A DNA stretch of 64,000 bases from Streptomyces olivochromogenes (GCF_001514115.1 NZ_KQ948454.1:186001-250000), one strand, 5' to 3'. Shown: positions 8,833 through 16,738, numbered from the stretch's first letter. Notes: generated by a model from the sequence alone, not told the origin. Translations and numbers: made by a program.

Positions 8833-9043
8833 GTTCGAGCCGGGAAAGCTGGTCGCCGGCCTCTTCCTCACCGCCGCGGGCGTCACCTACGCGGGCGACG
8901 CGGGCGGTTGGTGGGACACACCGTGGTTCGCGATCATCCCCGTCGTCACGGGTGGACTCTGCCTGGCGGGCGCGGTGGCGTTCCTGACCCATGGCATACG
9001 TCGGCGACGGTTGCGGCGACGGGGGGCGGGGGTGTCCGGGTAG
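8819..9043 (+). CDS. Small two-helix membrane protein, coupled to the PspC gene
   Basis: A 74-residue protein with two hydrophobic segments (KLVAGLFLTAAGVTYAG and FAIIPVVTGGLCLAGAVAFL) and a strongly basic tail (RRRRLRRRG). The GTG start at 8819 overlaps the end of the PspC gene by 14 bases in another frame and has GGAGG five bases upstream, inside the PspC gene. Translation is therefore likely coupled. It may be a small membrane partner of the PspC protein; no family function is known to me. Confidence 0.78.
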   Translation: MPRHEFEPGKLVAGLFLTAAGVTYAGDAGGWWDTPWFAIIPVVTGGLCLAGAVAFLTHGIRRRRLRRRGAGVSG

Positions 9044-9071
9044 CGGGGGCGTGAACGGAGCGTCTGTGGGC

Positions 9072-9094
9072 GCAGGGCGATCTACTCGCCCTGC
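9072..9094. terminator. Hairpin after the PspC operon
   Basis: GCAGGGCGA (9072-9080) pairs perfectly with TCGCCCTGC (9086-9094) around a 5-base loop. It lies 28 bases past the stop of the small membrane protein gene, in the gap to the convergent DoxX gene. Confidence 0.55.
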
Positions 9095-9104
9095 ACCCAC
9101 CACC

Positions 9105-9170
9105 CTGCGTCGCCGTGCGCTCCGCTCTGCGTCGCCGTGCGATCCACCCTGTGTCGCCGTGCGATCCACC
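9105..9170. repeat. Three tandem 22-bp repeats
   Basis: Three head-to-tail 22-bp units start at 9105, 9127 and 9149. The shared core is CTGCGTCGCCGTGCG (one base changed in unit 3). Units 2 and 3 both end GATCCACC. A degraded fourth copy follows to about 9190. They fill the gap between the convergent PspC operon and DoxX gene. Confidence 0.85.
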
Positions 9171-9215
9171 GCGGTGCCGTGCGACGCTCTGCTGAACTGC
9201 CCTGACCCGCGTTGC

Positions 9216-9752
9216 TCAGTAGCGGAGGTTTCCGGACCGTTGGGCGCGCCTCGCGCGCAAGGCCGCGTCGACGGAGAAGACCGATGCGCCCGCGAGGACC
9301 AGGGGCAGCCAGGCCATCAGGTAGGCGAGGTCGTTGCCGTAGTAGTACGGGTCGGAGGCCCAGCTCACCGTCAGCCACAGGCTGAGGGAGATGAGCGCGC
9401 CGCCGAGGGCCGCGAGGCGGGCCAGCAGGCCGATCAGGGTGCCGATGCCGACGGCCAGTTCGCCGAAGGCGATGGCGTAGCCGAAGCCGACGGGGCTCTT
9501 CAGAGCGAGGTCGACGAGGGCCGGGATCGCGGAGGAGTCGCGCACGTTGCGCATCAGGTCGCCGACCGAGCCGGAGCCGGAGTCGGAGAGGAAGGCGCTG
9601 TCGGTGAGTTTGTCGATGCCGGCGTAGATGAAGGTGACGCCGAGGAAGACGCGCAGGGGCAACAGGGCGTAGCGGGTGGCGGTGTCCCGCCAGTTTCGTC
9701 CGCCGCCGTCGAGATAGGGGGTTTGGGTGTCCGACCGCATACCGTGAGTCAT
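9216..9752 (-). CDS. DoxX family membrane protein
   Basis: A 178-residue protein with about four transmembrane helices. The typical DoxX opening, LLPLRVFLGVTFIYAGIDKL, starts near residue 35, and YAIAFGELAVGIGTLIGLL and YLMAWLPLVLAGAS follow. DoxX proteins take part in quinone or thiosulfate redox and in oxidative-stress complexes in some bacteria; the role here is unknown. I chose the ATG at 9752 because GGAGAG lies just upstream. The longer frame would begin in the repeat element at 9871-9907. Confidence 0.88.
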   Translation of the reverse strand: MTHGMRSDTQTPYLDGGGRNWRDTATRYALLPLRVFLGVTFIYAGIDKLTDSAFLSDSGSGSVGDLMRNVRDSSAIPALVDLALKSPVGFGYAIAFGELAVGIGTLIGLLARLAALGGALISLSLWLTVSWASDPYYYGNDLAYLMAWLPLVLAGASVFSVDAALRARRAQRSGNLRY

Positions 9753-9870
9753 CGCTCTCCGCCGCCTCTCGCCACGTGCCGTTGACCCCTCAACAAACCA
9801 TACGTACGAGAACGGATTCCCGTTCAACGCTCGGGGCCAGATTTCTTGATGGCGCGGGCGCACCCCGCAA

Positions 9871-9907
9871 GGGGCGCGGGGAACTGCGCGAACGGCCCCC
9901 ACCGGCC
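9871..9907. repeat. Dispersed Streptomyces small repeat, copy 1
   Basis: GGGGCGCGGGGAACTGCGCG followed by AACGGCCCCCACCGGCC. The same 37-bp core occurs at 15604-15640 with two differences. I recall this sequence as a common intergenic repeat in Streptomyces genomes. CCCCGC-AA-GGGGCG just before it can fold. Confidence 0.8.
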
Positions 9908-9986
9908 CGCTGTACGACTCCAATTATCCCACCCACCCGCAGTCGAACGACTACGGTGAGGCCCCCGCACGCAGCCGCGGGGTGGT

Positions 9987-11372
9987 TCAGTCCGTCACCT
10001 CGATCAGGCAGCGGTTCGTTTCCACTCCGGCCGCCGTTACCACCTGGACCTCCACCTGGCCAGGTTCCACGTCGACCGGGACCGGCACGGTCAGGACCGC
10101 GTCCGTGGGGTTGCTGAAGCCGCCGGGGACCGGCACCAGGGGGACATGGACGTGCACCGCGCCGATGCGGACGACCATGCGGGACAGACGGTCCGCGCTC
10201 TGGGCCCCGGGTGGGACGAAACCGGCGCCCCGGATCTCGATGTCGTCGCCGGTGCGGATCGGCGCGTCGAGGTCGCCTGCCTCACGGGAGCGGACGACGG
10301 AGAGGATGACGGGGCGACCGCCCTCGGCGTACTTCCCGGCGAGATAGGTGGCCGCCGAGACGAGGACCAGGAGCGCCAGGCCCCAGGGGAGGTCGGGCAG
10401 TTGCTCCGGGCGCCTGGCGAGCCGTACCGCCGCGAAGACCAGGGCGACGGCGCCGATGACGACGTACTGGATGTCGGCGAAGCTGCCCCGGCCGGAGTCG
10501 TCCGTGAGGAGGTCGGCGGCGCGCGGCCGGTCCGCGCGCACCTTCTGCAGGCGTTGCCCGAGGACCCGCAGGCCCACGACCCGGCGTACCAGCACCGCGA
10601 TCGCGCAGACGACGGCGACGACGGTCACCACACCGGCACCGCGGGCGAGTTCGAGGCCGGCGATCAGGTCGTCGCGCTTGCCGTGGGCGGAGGCCGCCGC
10701 CAGTTGGCCGACGAGGACGAGTACGGCGTAGACGACGAACAGCACCCAGCCGGCGGCCATCGCCCGTGAGGTGGAGAGGCGGTTGTCGTCACCGACGACC
10801 GGGGCGAGGGTCCCGCCCCGCGCCCGGTGCAGATAGCCCGCGCCCGTCAGCCCGGCGGCCACCACCAGAGCGGCCAGCAGGCCCGCCGTGCGCGCCGCCG
10901 TCCAGCCCGCGCCGATCGCCGTGAGGGCCTGGACGATGAGCAGGGTCAGGACGGCCCCCCACACCGCGTACGCCGTGTGCCGCCACAGGCGTCCCAGCCA
11001 GGCCTCGCCGTCGACGCGTCCGCGCTCGGCTACCAGGTCGGCGGACTGGGTGAGTTCGTCGGACACCCACTGCCGGGACGCGGACGCCGAGTGCGCGACG
11101 GCGGCGGGCAGTCCCTGTCCGGACGCCAGCTCGTCGCGCTTGGTGAGGAACGCGGCGACGGCGCGCCGGTGCCCCTCGCGCGCCCCGTGCGGACAGTCCC
11201 CGCAGGTGCAGCCGCCCGTGTGCGCCGCCCCCTGTCCCGCACCGAGCCCGCCACCGCGCTCCGAGCCGTGTCTCGCCTCCTGCACCGCCACGCCCACTGC
11301 CGCCTTCCCCGCGCCGAGAGCTGCCTCGCAAGTCTTGCAACTGCCTTGCGATGACAGGGCATTGTGCCGCAC
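9987..11372 (-). CDS. Conserved membrane protein with Cys-rich N-terminus
   Basis: A 461-residue protein. The N-terminal region (about 1-130) is soluble and has CKTCEA and a CTCGDC motif that could bind metal. Six or more transmembrane segments follow between about 140 and 355. The last 100 residues are probably a beta-rich domain (IEIRGAGFVPPG, VVRIGAVHVHVPLVPVPGG), reminiscent of an IPT/TIG-like fold. I do not recognise the family. The GTG at 11372 lacks a convincing ribosome binding site, so the start may be internal. It is divergent from the DUF4429 gene by 83 bp. Confidence 0.75.
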   Translation of the reverse strand: MRHNALSSQGSCKTCEAALGAGKAAVGVAVQEARHGSERGGGLGAGQGAAHTGGCTCGDCPHGAREGHRRAVAAFLTKRDELASGQGLPAAVAHSASASRQWVSDELTQSADLVAERGRVDGEAWLGRLWRHTAYAVWGAVLTLLIVQALTAIGAGWTAARTAGLLAALVVAAGLTGAGYLHRARGGTLAPVVGDDNRLSTSRAMAAGWVLFVVYAVLVLVGQLAAASAHGKRDDLIAGLELARGAGVVTVVAVVCAIAVLVRRVVGLRVLGQRLQKVRADRPRAADLLTDDSGRGSFADIQYVVIGAVALVFAAVRLARRPEQLPDLPWGLALLVLVSAATYLAGKYAEGGRPVILSVVRSREAGDLDAPIRTGDDIEIRGAGFVPPGAQSADRLSRMVVRIGAVHVHVPLVPVPGGFSNPTDAVLTVPVPVDVEPGQVEVQVVTAAGVETNRCLIEVTD

Positions 11373-11455
11373 GAAACAGTGGTCGCGTCGGGCAGGTCTG
11401 GTCAGCGCGGGTGAAGCGGGGGACCCCGTGTTGACCCGGCTGCGAGAATTTCCCC

Positions 11456-12376
11456 ATGGCCGAGATCATCCAGCGCGACGGGACCTGGGCCTTCGACGGC
11501 AGCACGGTCAGGATCACGCCGGGACTCCATCGCTCCGTGCCGTTGTTCCGGCAGACGTACGGAGAGATCACCGTCCCCCTGGAGGCGGTTTCAGGCATCG
11601 TCTACGAACCCGAACGCAAGCGCGGCAGACTGCGCCTCAGGCTCCGTGAGGGTGCCGATCCGCTGCTCCAGGCGACCGGCGGGCGGCTGCCCGACGCGGC
11701 GGACCCGTACCGGCTGACGGTCGACATCGACCGTACCGGGGTCGCCGAGTACGTCGCCGAGGAGATCCGGCACGCCCTGCTCCTGGACCAGATCCCCAAG
11801 GAGCCGGCGAAGGCCTTCCTCCTCGCGGGGCCACCCGTGCCCGTGTCCGTCCGGTCCAGCGACGGCGTGGTCTCCTTCGACGGCGCGCAGGTGCGGATCG
11901 ACTGGGCGGACACCTCGGACCGGGTCAAGCGGGCGACGGGGCCGCGGATCATCGCCGTCGGGGACCTGGTGCAGGTGGAGTGGCTGCCCAACTCCGGGTA
12001 CGAGGACGGGTTTCTGCGGTTCGTGACGCGCGAGACCGTGTTCTCCAAACTGCCGCCGGAGAAGGATCCGTTCGCCCTCGACCTGTGGGGCAGCGCCCGC
12101 CGCGATCTGCTCACGGCGCTCGTCGCCGCCGCGGTGACCGCCCGGCTGCCGCATCCGTCCCTCCGGGCGGGCGAGCACGTCGACCGGCCGCAGCAACTCT
12201 CCGCCGCCACTGCGGGACCAGGATCGGTACCGGTGCCGGCACCAGTACCGGCCCAGGCCGACCATCACGACGTACTGCTGCGCCGGCTGCGGGAGCTGGG
12301 CGAGCTGCATCGCGACGGTGTGCTCACGGACGAGGAGTTCGCGGCGACCAAGGCGGCTGTACTGCGGGGGTTCTAG
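11456..12376 (+). CDS. DUF4429 protein with C-terminal SHOCT domain
   Basis: A 306-residue protein with two DUF4429-type repeats. Each opens with a short strand motif (GTWAFDGSTVRITPG near residue 10, GVVSFDGAQVRIDWAD near 135). The final 35 residues form a SHOCT motif (LLRRLRELGELHRDGVLTDEEFAATKAAVL), usually an oligomerisation or membrane-targeting element. A Pro/Val-rich linker separates the parts. Function is unknown for the family. GAGAAT at 11444-11449 is six bases before the ATG and there is no ribosome binding site, so the transcript may be leaderless. Confidence 0.88.
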   Translation: MAEIIQRDGTWAFDGSTVRITPGLHRSVPLFRQTYGEITVPLEAVSGIVYEPERKRGRLRLRLREGADPLLQATGGRLPDAADPYRLTVDIDRTGVAEYVAEEIRHALLLDQIPKEPAKAFLLAGPPVPVSVRSSDGVVSFDGAQVRIDWADTSDRVKRATGPRIIAVGDLVQVEWLPNSGYEDGFLRFVTRETVFSKLPPEKDPFALDLWGSARRDLLTALVAAAVTARLPHPSLRAGEHVDRPQQLSAATAGPGSVPVPAPVPAQADHHDVLLRRLRELGELHRDGVLTDEEFAATKAAVLRGF

Positions 12377-12416
12377 CGGTTGCCCTGCGGGTTTCAGCGG
12401 TAGCCCTGCGGGTTTC
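12375..12416. repeat. Two tandem 21-bp repeats between convergent genes
   Basis: Two 21-bp units at 12375-12395 and 12396-12416 differ by one base. Each ends GCCCTGCGGGTTTC. They include the last bases of both convergent stop codons, so the duplication spans the whole intergenic gap. Confidence 0.85.
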
Positions 12417-13209
12417 AGCTGAGGAGGTCCGGTTCGCTGCGGCTGATGTCCTGCCACAGCGGCTGGTAGTTGATCCATGCCACCAGGTCGCCGCCGAGCT
12501 GCTCCCGGGTCGCGACCGCCTGTTTGTGGTCGATGAGGATCGGGCGGCCCGCGGCCCGTGCGGTCAGCTGGACCTGGCTGGAGCGCTCCATCGACAGGAA
12601 CCACCAGGCCGCCGCGTCCACCGAGTCGCCCACGGTCAGCAGCCCGTGGTTGCGCAGCACGAGCGCCTTGCGGGTGCCGAGCGCGGAGGCGATCCGGCGG
12701 CCCTCCTCGGTGTCCACGGCGACACCGGTGTACGAGTCGTACAGCGCGTGGTCCTCGTAGAAGGCGCAGCTCTCCTGGCTGATCGGGTCGAGCAGGTCAC
12801 CGAGGGCGGACAGGGCGCGGCCGTGCACGGAGTGGCAGTGCGCGACGGCGACGACGTCGGGGCGGGCGGCGTGGACCTGGGCGTGCACGGTGAACGCCGC
12901 CTGGTTGACGTGGTAGCGGCCCTCGATCACCTGCCCGTCCTGGTTGGCCATGACCAGGTCGCTCACGGTGACGTGCTTGAAGGGCATCCCGAAGGGGTTC
13001 ACCCAGAAGCAGTCGCTGTACTCGGGGTCGCGCGCGGTGATGTGACCGGAGACCCCGTCCTCGAAGCCGAGCCGCCCGAAGATCCGCAGCGCCCCGGCCA
13101 ACCGCTCCTTGCGATGACGTCGCTCGTCGTCCAACGAGTCGTACATCGGCGGCATGGCGAACTGCAGCTGGTCGGTGGGCAGGGGCAGGGGCGGCGTGGG
13201 CCCTTGCAT
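12415..13209 (-). CDS. Class II aldolase/adducin family protein
   Basis: A 264-residue protein of the zinc-dependent class II aldolase/adducin fold, related to L-fuculose-1-phosphate and ribulose-5-phosphate aldolases. The metal-binding AHCHSVHGRAL motif is visible, and a second His lies in LRNHGLLTVGDSV. GVSGHITARD in the N-terminal part fits the substrate-phosphate loop. The ATG has GGAGG upstream (ctGGAGGacct). The substrate is unknown; there is no sugar catabolic operon nearby. It converges with the DUF4429 gene. Confidence 0.9.
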   Translation of the reverse strand: MQGPTPPLPLPTDQLQFAMPPMYDSLDDERRHRKERLAGALRIFGRLGFEDGVSGHITARDPEYSDCFWVNPFGMPFKHVTVSDLVMANQDGQVIEGRYHVNQAAFTVHAQVHAARPDVVAVAHCHSVHGRALSALGDLLDPISQESCAFYEDHALYDSYTGVAVDTEEGRRIASALGTRKALVLRNHGLLTVGDSVDAAAWWFLSMERSSQVQLTARAAGRPILIDHKQAVATREQLGGDLVAWINYQPLWQDISRSEPDLLS

Positions 13210-13350
13210 AGGTCCTCCAGCACTGGCGTGTCCGATACGGAGCGGAAGTTACCTCTGGTCGGTGCAGGAGAACAGAGTCGTTCGGTGAAGAGAGTGCGCA
13301 ACCGTTACGAGAGGGTCGGGGCCGGGGCCCGAGGGCGCCTGCCGAGCGCC

Positions 13351-13385
13351 CGCCAATACCCGACAGTACGTGTCGGGTATTGGCG
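13351..13385. promoter_or_regulatory. Perfect 15-bp palindrome, probable operator
   Basis: CGCCAATACCCGACA (13351-13365) and TGTCGGGTATTGGCG (13371-13385) are exact inverse complements around GTACG. It ends 13 bases before the ATG of the next gene, in the gap shared with the divergent aldolase. Length and position suit a dimeric repressor site. No regulator gene is adjacent. Confidence 0.75.
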
Positions 13386-13398
13386 CCACACTCACCGT

Positions 13399-13917
13399 AT
13401 GAGCGCTACCAACGGCCTTGCCGAGAGCCCTGCCGAACATGCGAACCCTGCGCGCTGGGGCACCTTCGCCGCCGCCGAACCCTCACTCGCCCAGTCGGTC
13501 GAAGAGCGTTTCGGTGCCTTCACGCACCACGTCCTCGCGACCCTCCGCAAGGACGGTTCACCGCGGACCACCGGCCTTGAGGTGCGTTTCCTGCGCGGCG
13601 AGCTGTGGCTCGGCATGATGCCGGACTCGCTCAAGGCACTCGACCTGCGCCGCGACCCGCGCTTCGCGCTCCAGGCGAACCCGGGGCCGGGCACGGCGAT
13701 GGGGGGCGGGGACGTCCGGATCAGTGGACGGGCCGTCGAGGTGGACGACGGGGCGGCCAAGGCCGCGTACGTGAAAGAGGTGGAACCGCCGGAGCCGTTC
13801 CACCTCTTCCGCACCGAGCTGACGGAGGTCGCACGGACCTACGTCGAGGACGACACGTATCTGGTCGTCCAGGTCTGGACGCCCGGAGAGCCGGTGCGGA
13901 CTCTCAGGCGGACCTGA
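13399..13917 (+). CDS. Pyridoxamine 5'-phosphate oxidase-fold protein
   Basis: A 172-residue split-barrel flavin or F420-binding protein. HHVLATLRKDGSPRTTGLEVRF is the first pair of strands. LWLGMMPDSLKALDLRRDPRFALQ is the typical cofactor-phosphate segment. DVRISGRAVEV closes the barrel. Members reduce varied substrates with FMN or F420, or bind haem; the substrate here is unknown. The ATG at 13399 follows the perfect palindrome at 13351-13385, which probably controls it. The gene ends nine bases from the convergent guaA stop. Confidence 0.88.
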   Translation: MSATNGLAESPAEHANPARWGTFAAAEPSLAQSVEERFGAFTHHVLATLRKDGSPRTTGLEVRFLRGELWLGMMPDSLKALDLRRDPRFALQANPGPGTAMGGGDVRISGRAVEVDDGAAKAAYVKEVEPPEPFHLFRTELTEVARTYVEDDTYLVVQVWTPGEPVRTLRRT

Positions 13918-13926
13918 CGGGTGGGA

Positions 13927-15507
13927 CTACTCCCACTCGATCGTGCCCGGGGGCTTGCTCGTGACGTCGAGGACGACTCGGTTGACGTCCGCGACCTCGT
14001 TGGTGATGCGGGTCGAGATCTTGGCGAGGACCTCGTACGGGAGGCGGGACCAGTCGGCGGTCATCGCGTCCTCGGAGGAGACGGGGCGCAGCACGATCGG
14101 GTGGCCGTACGTGCGGCCGTCGCCCTGGACGCCCACGCTGCGGACGTCCGCGAGCAGGACCACCGGGCACTGCCAGATGTCACGGTCCAGGCCGGCCGCC
14201 GTGAGCTCCTCGCGGGCGATGGCGTCGGCCTCGCGGAGCAGGTCGAGCCGCTCCTTCGTCACCTCGCCGACGATCCGGATGCCGAGGCCCGGGCCCGGGA
14301 AGGGCTGGCGCTGGACGATCTCGTCGGGGAGACCGAGCTCCTGCCCGACCATCCGGACCTCGTCCTTGAACAGCTTGCGCAGCGGCTCGACGAGCTCGAA
14401 CTCGAGGTCCTCGGGGAGGCCGCCCACGTTGTGGTGGGACTTGATGTTGGCCGTGCCGGTGCCGCCACCGGACTCGACCACGTCCGGGTAGAGCGTGCCC
14501 TGGACCAGGAAGGCGACGTCCTCGCCCTCCGCGGCCTCGGCGATGATCTCCGCCTGGGCCTGCTCGAAGACCCGGATGAACTCCCGGCCGATGATCTTCC
14601 GCTTCTCCTCGGGGTCCGAGACGCCCTTGAGCGCGGTGAGGAACCGCTCCTGCGCGTCCACGACCTTCAGCTGTACGCCGGTCGCGGCCACGAAGTCCTT
14701 CTCGACCTGCTCGGTCTCGCCCTTGCGCATCAGGCCGTGGTCGACGTACACGCAGGTCAGCTGGGAGCCGATGGCCTTCTGTACGAGGGCGGCGGCGACG
14801 GCGGAGTCCACGCCGCCGGAGAGGCCGCAGATGGCACGCTTGTCGCCGACCTGCTCGCGGATGAGGGCGACCTGCTCGTCGATGACGTTGCCGGTCGTCC
14901 AGTTCGGCGTGAGGCCCGCGCCGCGGTACAGGAAGTGCTCGAGCACCTGCTGGCCGTGCGTGGAGTGCATGACCTCCGGGTGGTACTGGACGCCGTACAG
15001 CTTCTTCTCGTCGTTCTCGAAGGCCGCGACCGGGACGACGTCCGTGGACGCCGTGACCGTGAAGCCCTCGGGGGCGGCGCTGCACGCGTCGCCGTGCGAC
15101 ATCCACACCGACTGCTCGTCCGGGGTGCCTTCGAAGAGCGTCGATCCGGACTTGGAGACGTGCAGGGGCGTACGGCCGTACTCGCGGGCGCCGGTGTTGT
15201 CGACCGTGCCGCCGAGGGTCGTCGCCATCAGCTGGAAGCCGTAGCACATGCCGAAGACGGGGACGCCGGACTCGAAGATCGCACGGTCGAGACGGGGGGC
15301 GGCCTCGGCGTACACCGACGAGGGGCCTCCGGAGAGGATGATCGCCGCCGGGTTCTTGGCGAGCATCTCCTGGACCGGCATGGTGCTCGGCACGATCTCG
15401 CTGTAGACCCGGGCCTCGCGGACGCGGCGGGCGATGAGCTGGGCGTACTGCGCACCGAAGTCGACGACCAGGACGGTGTCGGGGGCGGCGGGGGACGCTT
15501 CTGGCAC
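13927..15507 (-). CDS. guaA: GMP synthase (glutamine-hydrolysing)
   Basis: Converts XMP, ATP and glutamine to GMP, the last step of guanine nucleotide synthesis. At 526 residues it has the usual length. The N-terminal class I amidotransferase domain has the nucleophile Cys88 in FGMCYGFQ. The ATP-pyrophosphatase domain has the P-loop [15 protein letters not shown]. The C-terminal dimerisation domain ends PPGTIEWE as in other GuaA proteins. The GTG at 15507 has GGAAGG upstream and fits the family length better than longer frames. guaB and a guaB3-like gene lie 30 kb away in the same window. Confidence 0.97.
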   Translation of the reverse strand: MPEASPAAPDTVLVVDFGAQYAQLIARRVREARVYSEIVPSTMPVQEMLAKNPAAIILSGGPSSVYAEAAPRLDRAIFESGVPVFGMCYGFQLMATTLGGTVDNTGAREYGRTPLHVSKSGSTLFEGTPDEQSVWMSHGDACSAAPEGFTVTASTDVVPVAAFENDEKKLYGVQYHPEVMHSTHGQQVLEHFLYRGAGLTPNWTTGNVIDEQVALIREQVGDKRAICGLSGGVDSAVAAALVQKAIGSQLTCVYVDHGLMRKGETEQVEKDFVAATGVQLKVVDAQERFLTALKGVSDPEEKRKIIGREFIRVFEQAQAEIIAEAAEGEDVAFLVQGTLYPDVVESGGGTGTANIKSHHNVGGLPEDLEFELVEPLRKLFKDEVRMVGQELGLPDEIVQRQPFPGPGLGIRIVGEVTKERLDLLREADAIAREELTAAGLDRDIWQCPVVLLADVRSVGVQGDGRTYGHPIVLRPVSSEDAMTADWSRLPYEVLAKISTRITNEVADVNRVVLDVTSKPPGTIEWE

Positions 15508-15603
15508 GGTTTGCCTTCCGGCGGTGAGCAGGGGGTGTGGGGTATCGAGTCTACCGGGGGTCCACGCGAGCATGCCTGCACCGGGTTCTCCGCCCCCGCC
15601 TCA

Positions 15604-15640
15604 GGGGCGCGGGGAACTGCGCGGCCGGCCCCCACCGGCC
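15604..15640. repeat. Dispersed Streptomyces small repeat, copy 2
   Basis: GGGGCGCGGGGAACTGCGCG followed by GCCGGCCCCCACCGGCC, nearly identical to 9871-9907. It lies upstream of guaA and ahead of the chorismate mutase promoter. Confidence 0.8.
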
Positions 15641-15729
15641 GTCAGCCGAAGAGCTTCGGGCAGACGGGGGACGTGGGGCGAAGCCCCGCCCACTCGCAGT
15701 CGGGTGCGAGTCTCAGTATCCGAACCCGC

Positions 15730-15759
15730 TTGGACGTGGCACGGCCCTGTGGGCATACT
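15730..15759 (+). promoter_or_regulatory. Promoter of the chorismate mutase leader
   Basis: TTGGAC (15730-15735) and CATACT (15754-15759) are 18 bp apart. The expected transcription start is near 15766, exactly the ATG of the leader peptide, so the leader mRNA is probably leaderless. Confidence 0.6.
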
Positions 15760-15765
15760 GCTTCC

Positions 15766-15837
15766 ATGCTTACGCAGGCGACCTTCCTGTTTACCTATGG
15801 CAACCGGCCCACCGGCTGCCATGGTCGTGCTGCTTGA
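15766..15837 (+). CDS. Phe/Tyr leader peptide upstream of chorismate mutase
   Basis: A 23-codon frame beginning MLTQATFLFTYGN and ending RAA before TGA. Two Phe codons and one Tyr codon lie within five codons, directly before a hairpin (ATGGCA 15797-15802 with TGCCAT 15817-15822, inner CCGG/CCGG). A G+C-rich terminator follows at 15862-15888, and then chorismate mutase, which feeds Phe and Tyr synthesis. This is the layout of amino-acid attenuators such as trpL and pheL. A ribosome stalled at the Phe/Tyr codons would block the first hairpin. CGGCCC (15805-15810) could then pair with GGGCCG (15868-15873) in the terminator arm. Translation and control are inferred. Confidence 0.6.
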   Translation: MLTQATFLFTYGNRPTGCHGRAA

Positions 15838-15861
15838 GCAACTGACAAGCGACTTCCCAGG

Positions 15862-15888
15862 CGCCCCGGGCCGACAAGGCCCGGGGCG
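15862..15888 (+). terminator. Terminator-like hairpin, probable attenuator
   Basis: CGCCCCGGGCC (15862-15872) pairs with GGCCCGGGGCG (15878-15888) around GACAA: 11 bp. It is followed by TCTGTCGTTT. It stands between the leader peptide and chorismate mutase on the same strand, so it would stop transcription before the enzyme gene unless prevented. Confidence 0.7.
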
Positions 15889-15944
15889 TCTGTCGTTTCC
15901 GGGTCCTGCCGATCCGGGGCACCTCATCCCAAGAGGAGCCCACC

Positions 15945-16229
15945 GTGGCCGACGTACTCGACAAGACCGGCGCCCGTACCGACGAGGCCGCAGACGTGAT
16001 CACCGGCGCCCGCGAACGCATCGACGCCCTCGACGACCGGATCATCGGCCTGGTCCAGGAACGGATGGCCGTGTCGAAGGTGATCCAGGAGGCCCGGATC
16101 GAGTCCGGTGGCCGCCGGGTGAACCTCTCGCGCGAGATGGAGATCCTCGCCCACTTCAGGGACGCGCTCGGCAAGCCCGGCACCTCGCTCGCCATGACGC
16201 TGCTGGAGCTGTGCCGCGGCCGCGTCTGA
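15945..16229 (+). CDS. Chorismate mutase, AroQ class
   Basis: A 94-residue all-helical AroQ-type enzyme that rearranges chorismate to prephenate, the branch leading to Phe and Tyr. The N-terminal helix ARERIDALDDRIIGLVQERMAV carries the usual Arg and Asp residues, and KVIQEARI the active-site Lys. The C-terminal LSREMEILAHFRDALG matches the last helix. The GTG at 15945 has GAGGAG eight bases upstream. Expression is probably attenuated by the leader at 15766-15888. No other aromatic pathway gene is adjacent. Confidence 0.9.
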   Translation: MADVLDKTGARTDEAADVITGARERIDALDDRIIGLVQERMAVSKVIQEARIESGGRRVNLSREMEILAHFRDALGKPGTSLAMTLLELCRGRV

Positions 16230-16665
16230 CCCCCTACGCGACGTACGCACGTACGCATGCCTTCTCACCCGTACGGCGCGTGACCGGGGCGCCGCGGACT
16301 TCGTTGGTCCCGGTGTCCGTGCCAGCCAGGGGCGGGCCCGAAAGAACCACGCGTGGCTCCACTGGGGCGATGAGACGTACGGATCGTGCCGTACGTCGTG
16401 GGACCTCGTCCCAGGGGTGTGACCGGACGGCAGGGGACAGCAGCCCGGTCACTCAAGAGAACGGTCGGCTCCGGGGACGCCCGGGGCCGTCCGACGGAAT
16501 CTGCTCCACGGTCCCAAGTCCCGTACCCCGTGTCCGTCCCCTCACGTTCGTACCCCCCGTACCCGTACCTCGTGTCCGTACCCCGTGTCCGTACCAAGAC
16601 CCGCGGCGCACCCCCCGGCGCCGCTCCCCAGGCACCGGCGCTGCCCTGACGTCGGTGCTGATGAC
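16230..16665. other. Non-coding stretch with degenerate GTACC repeats
   Basis: I find no convincing gene here. Open frames have no ribosome binding site and read as repeats. Three imperfect copies of GTACCCCGTGTCCGT start at 16523, 16565 and 16578, within a stretch (about 16495-16600) of CGTACC-type words. It may be decayed sequence beyond chorismate mutase. Confidence 0.6.
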
Positions 16666-16701
16666 GAAGGGCCCCGCGGTCTCCGTCCCGCGGGGCCCTT
16701 C
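16666..16701. terminator. Strong bidirectional terminator hairpin
   Basis: GAAGGGCCCCGCGG (16666-16679) and CCGCGGGGCCCTTC (16688-16701) form a perfect 14-bp stem with an 8-base loop. It lies 38 bases past the stop of the minus-strand gene at 16739-18028 and can serve both directions. Confidence 0.8.
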
Positions 16702-16738
16702 GCACGCCGTCAGATCCCGCCGGACCCATCGGCTCCCG

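Noticed and set aside
9105..9170. CRISPR array
   Set aside because: The 22-bp units are directly adjacent without unique spacers, and no cas gene is near.
16386..16649. Possible small genes in the gap after chorismate mutase
   Set aside because: The frames follow the GTACC repeats, have no ribosome binding site and give Pro/Arg/Val repeats without any fold.
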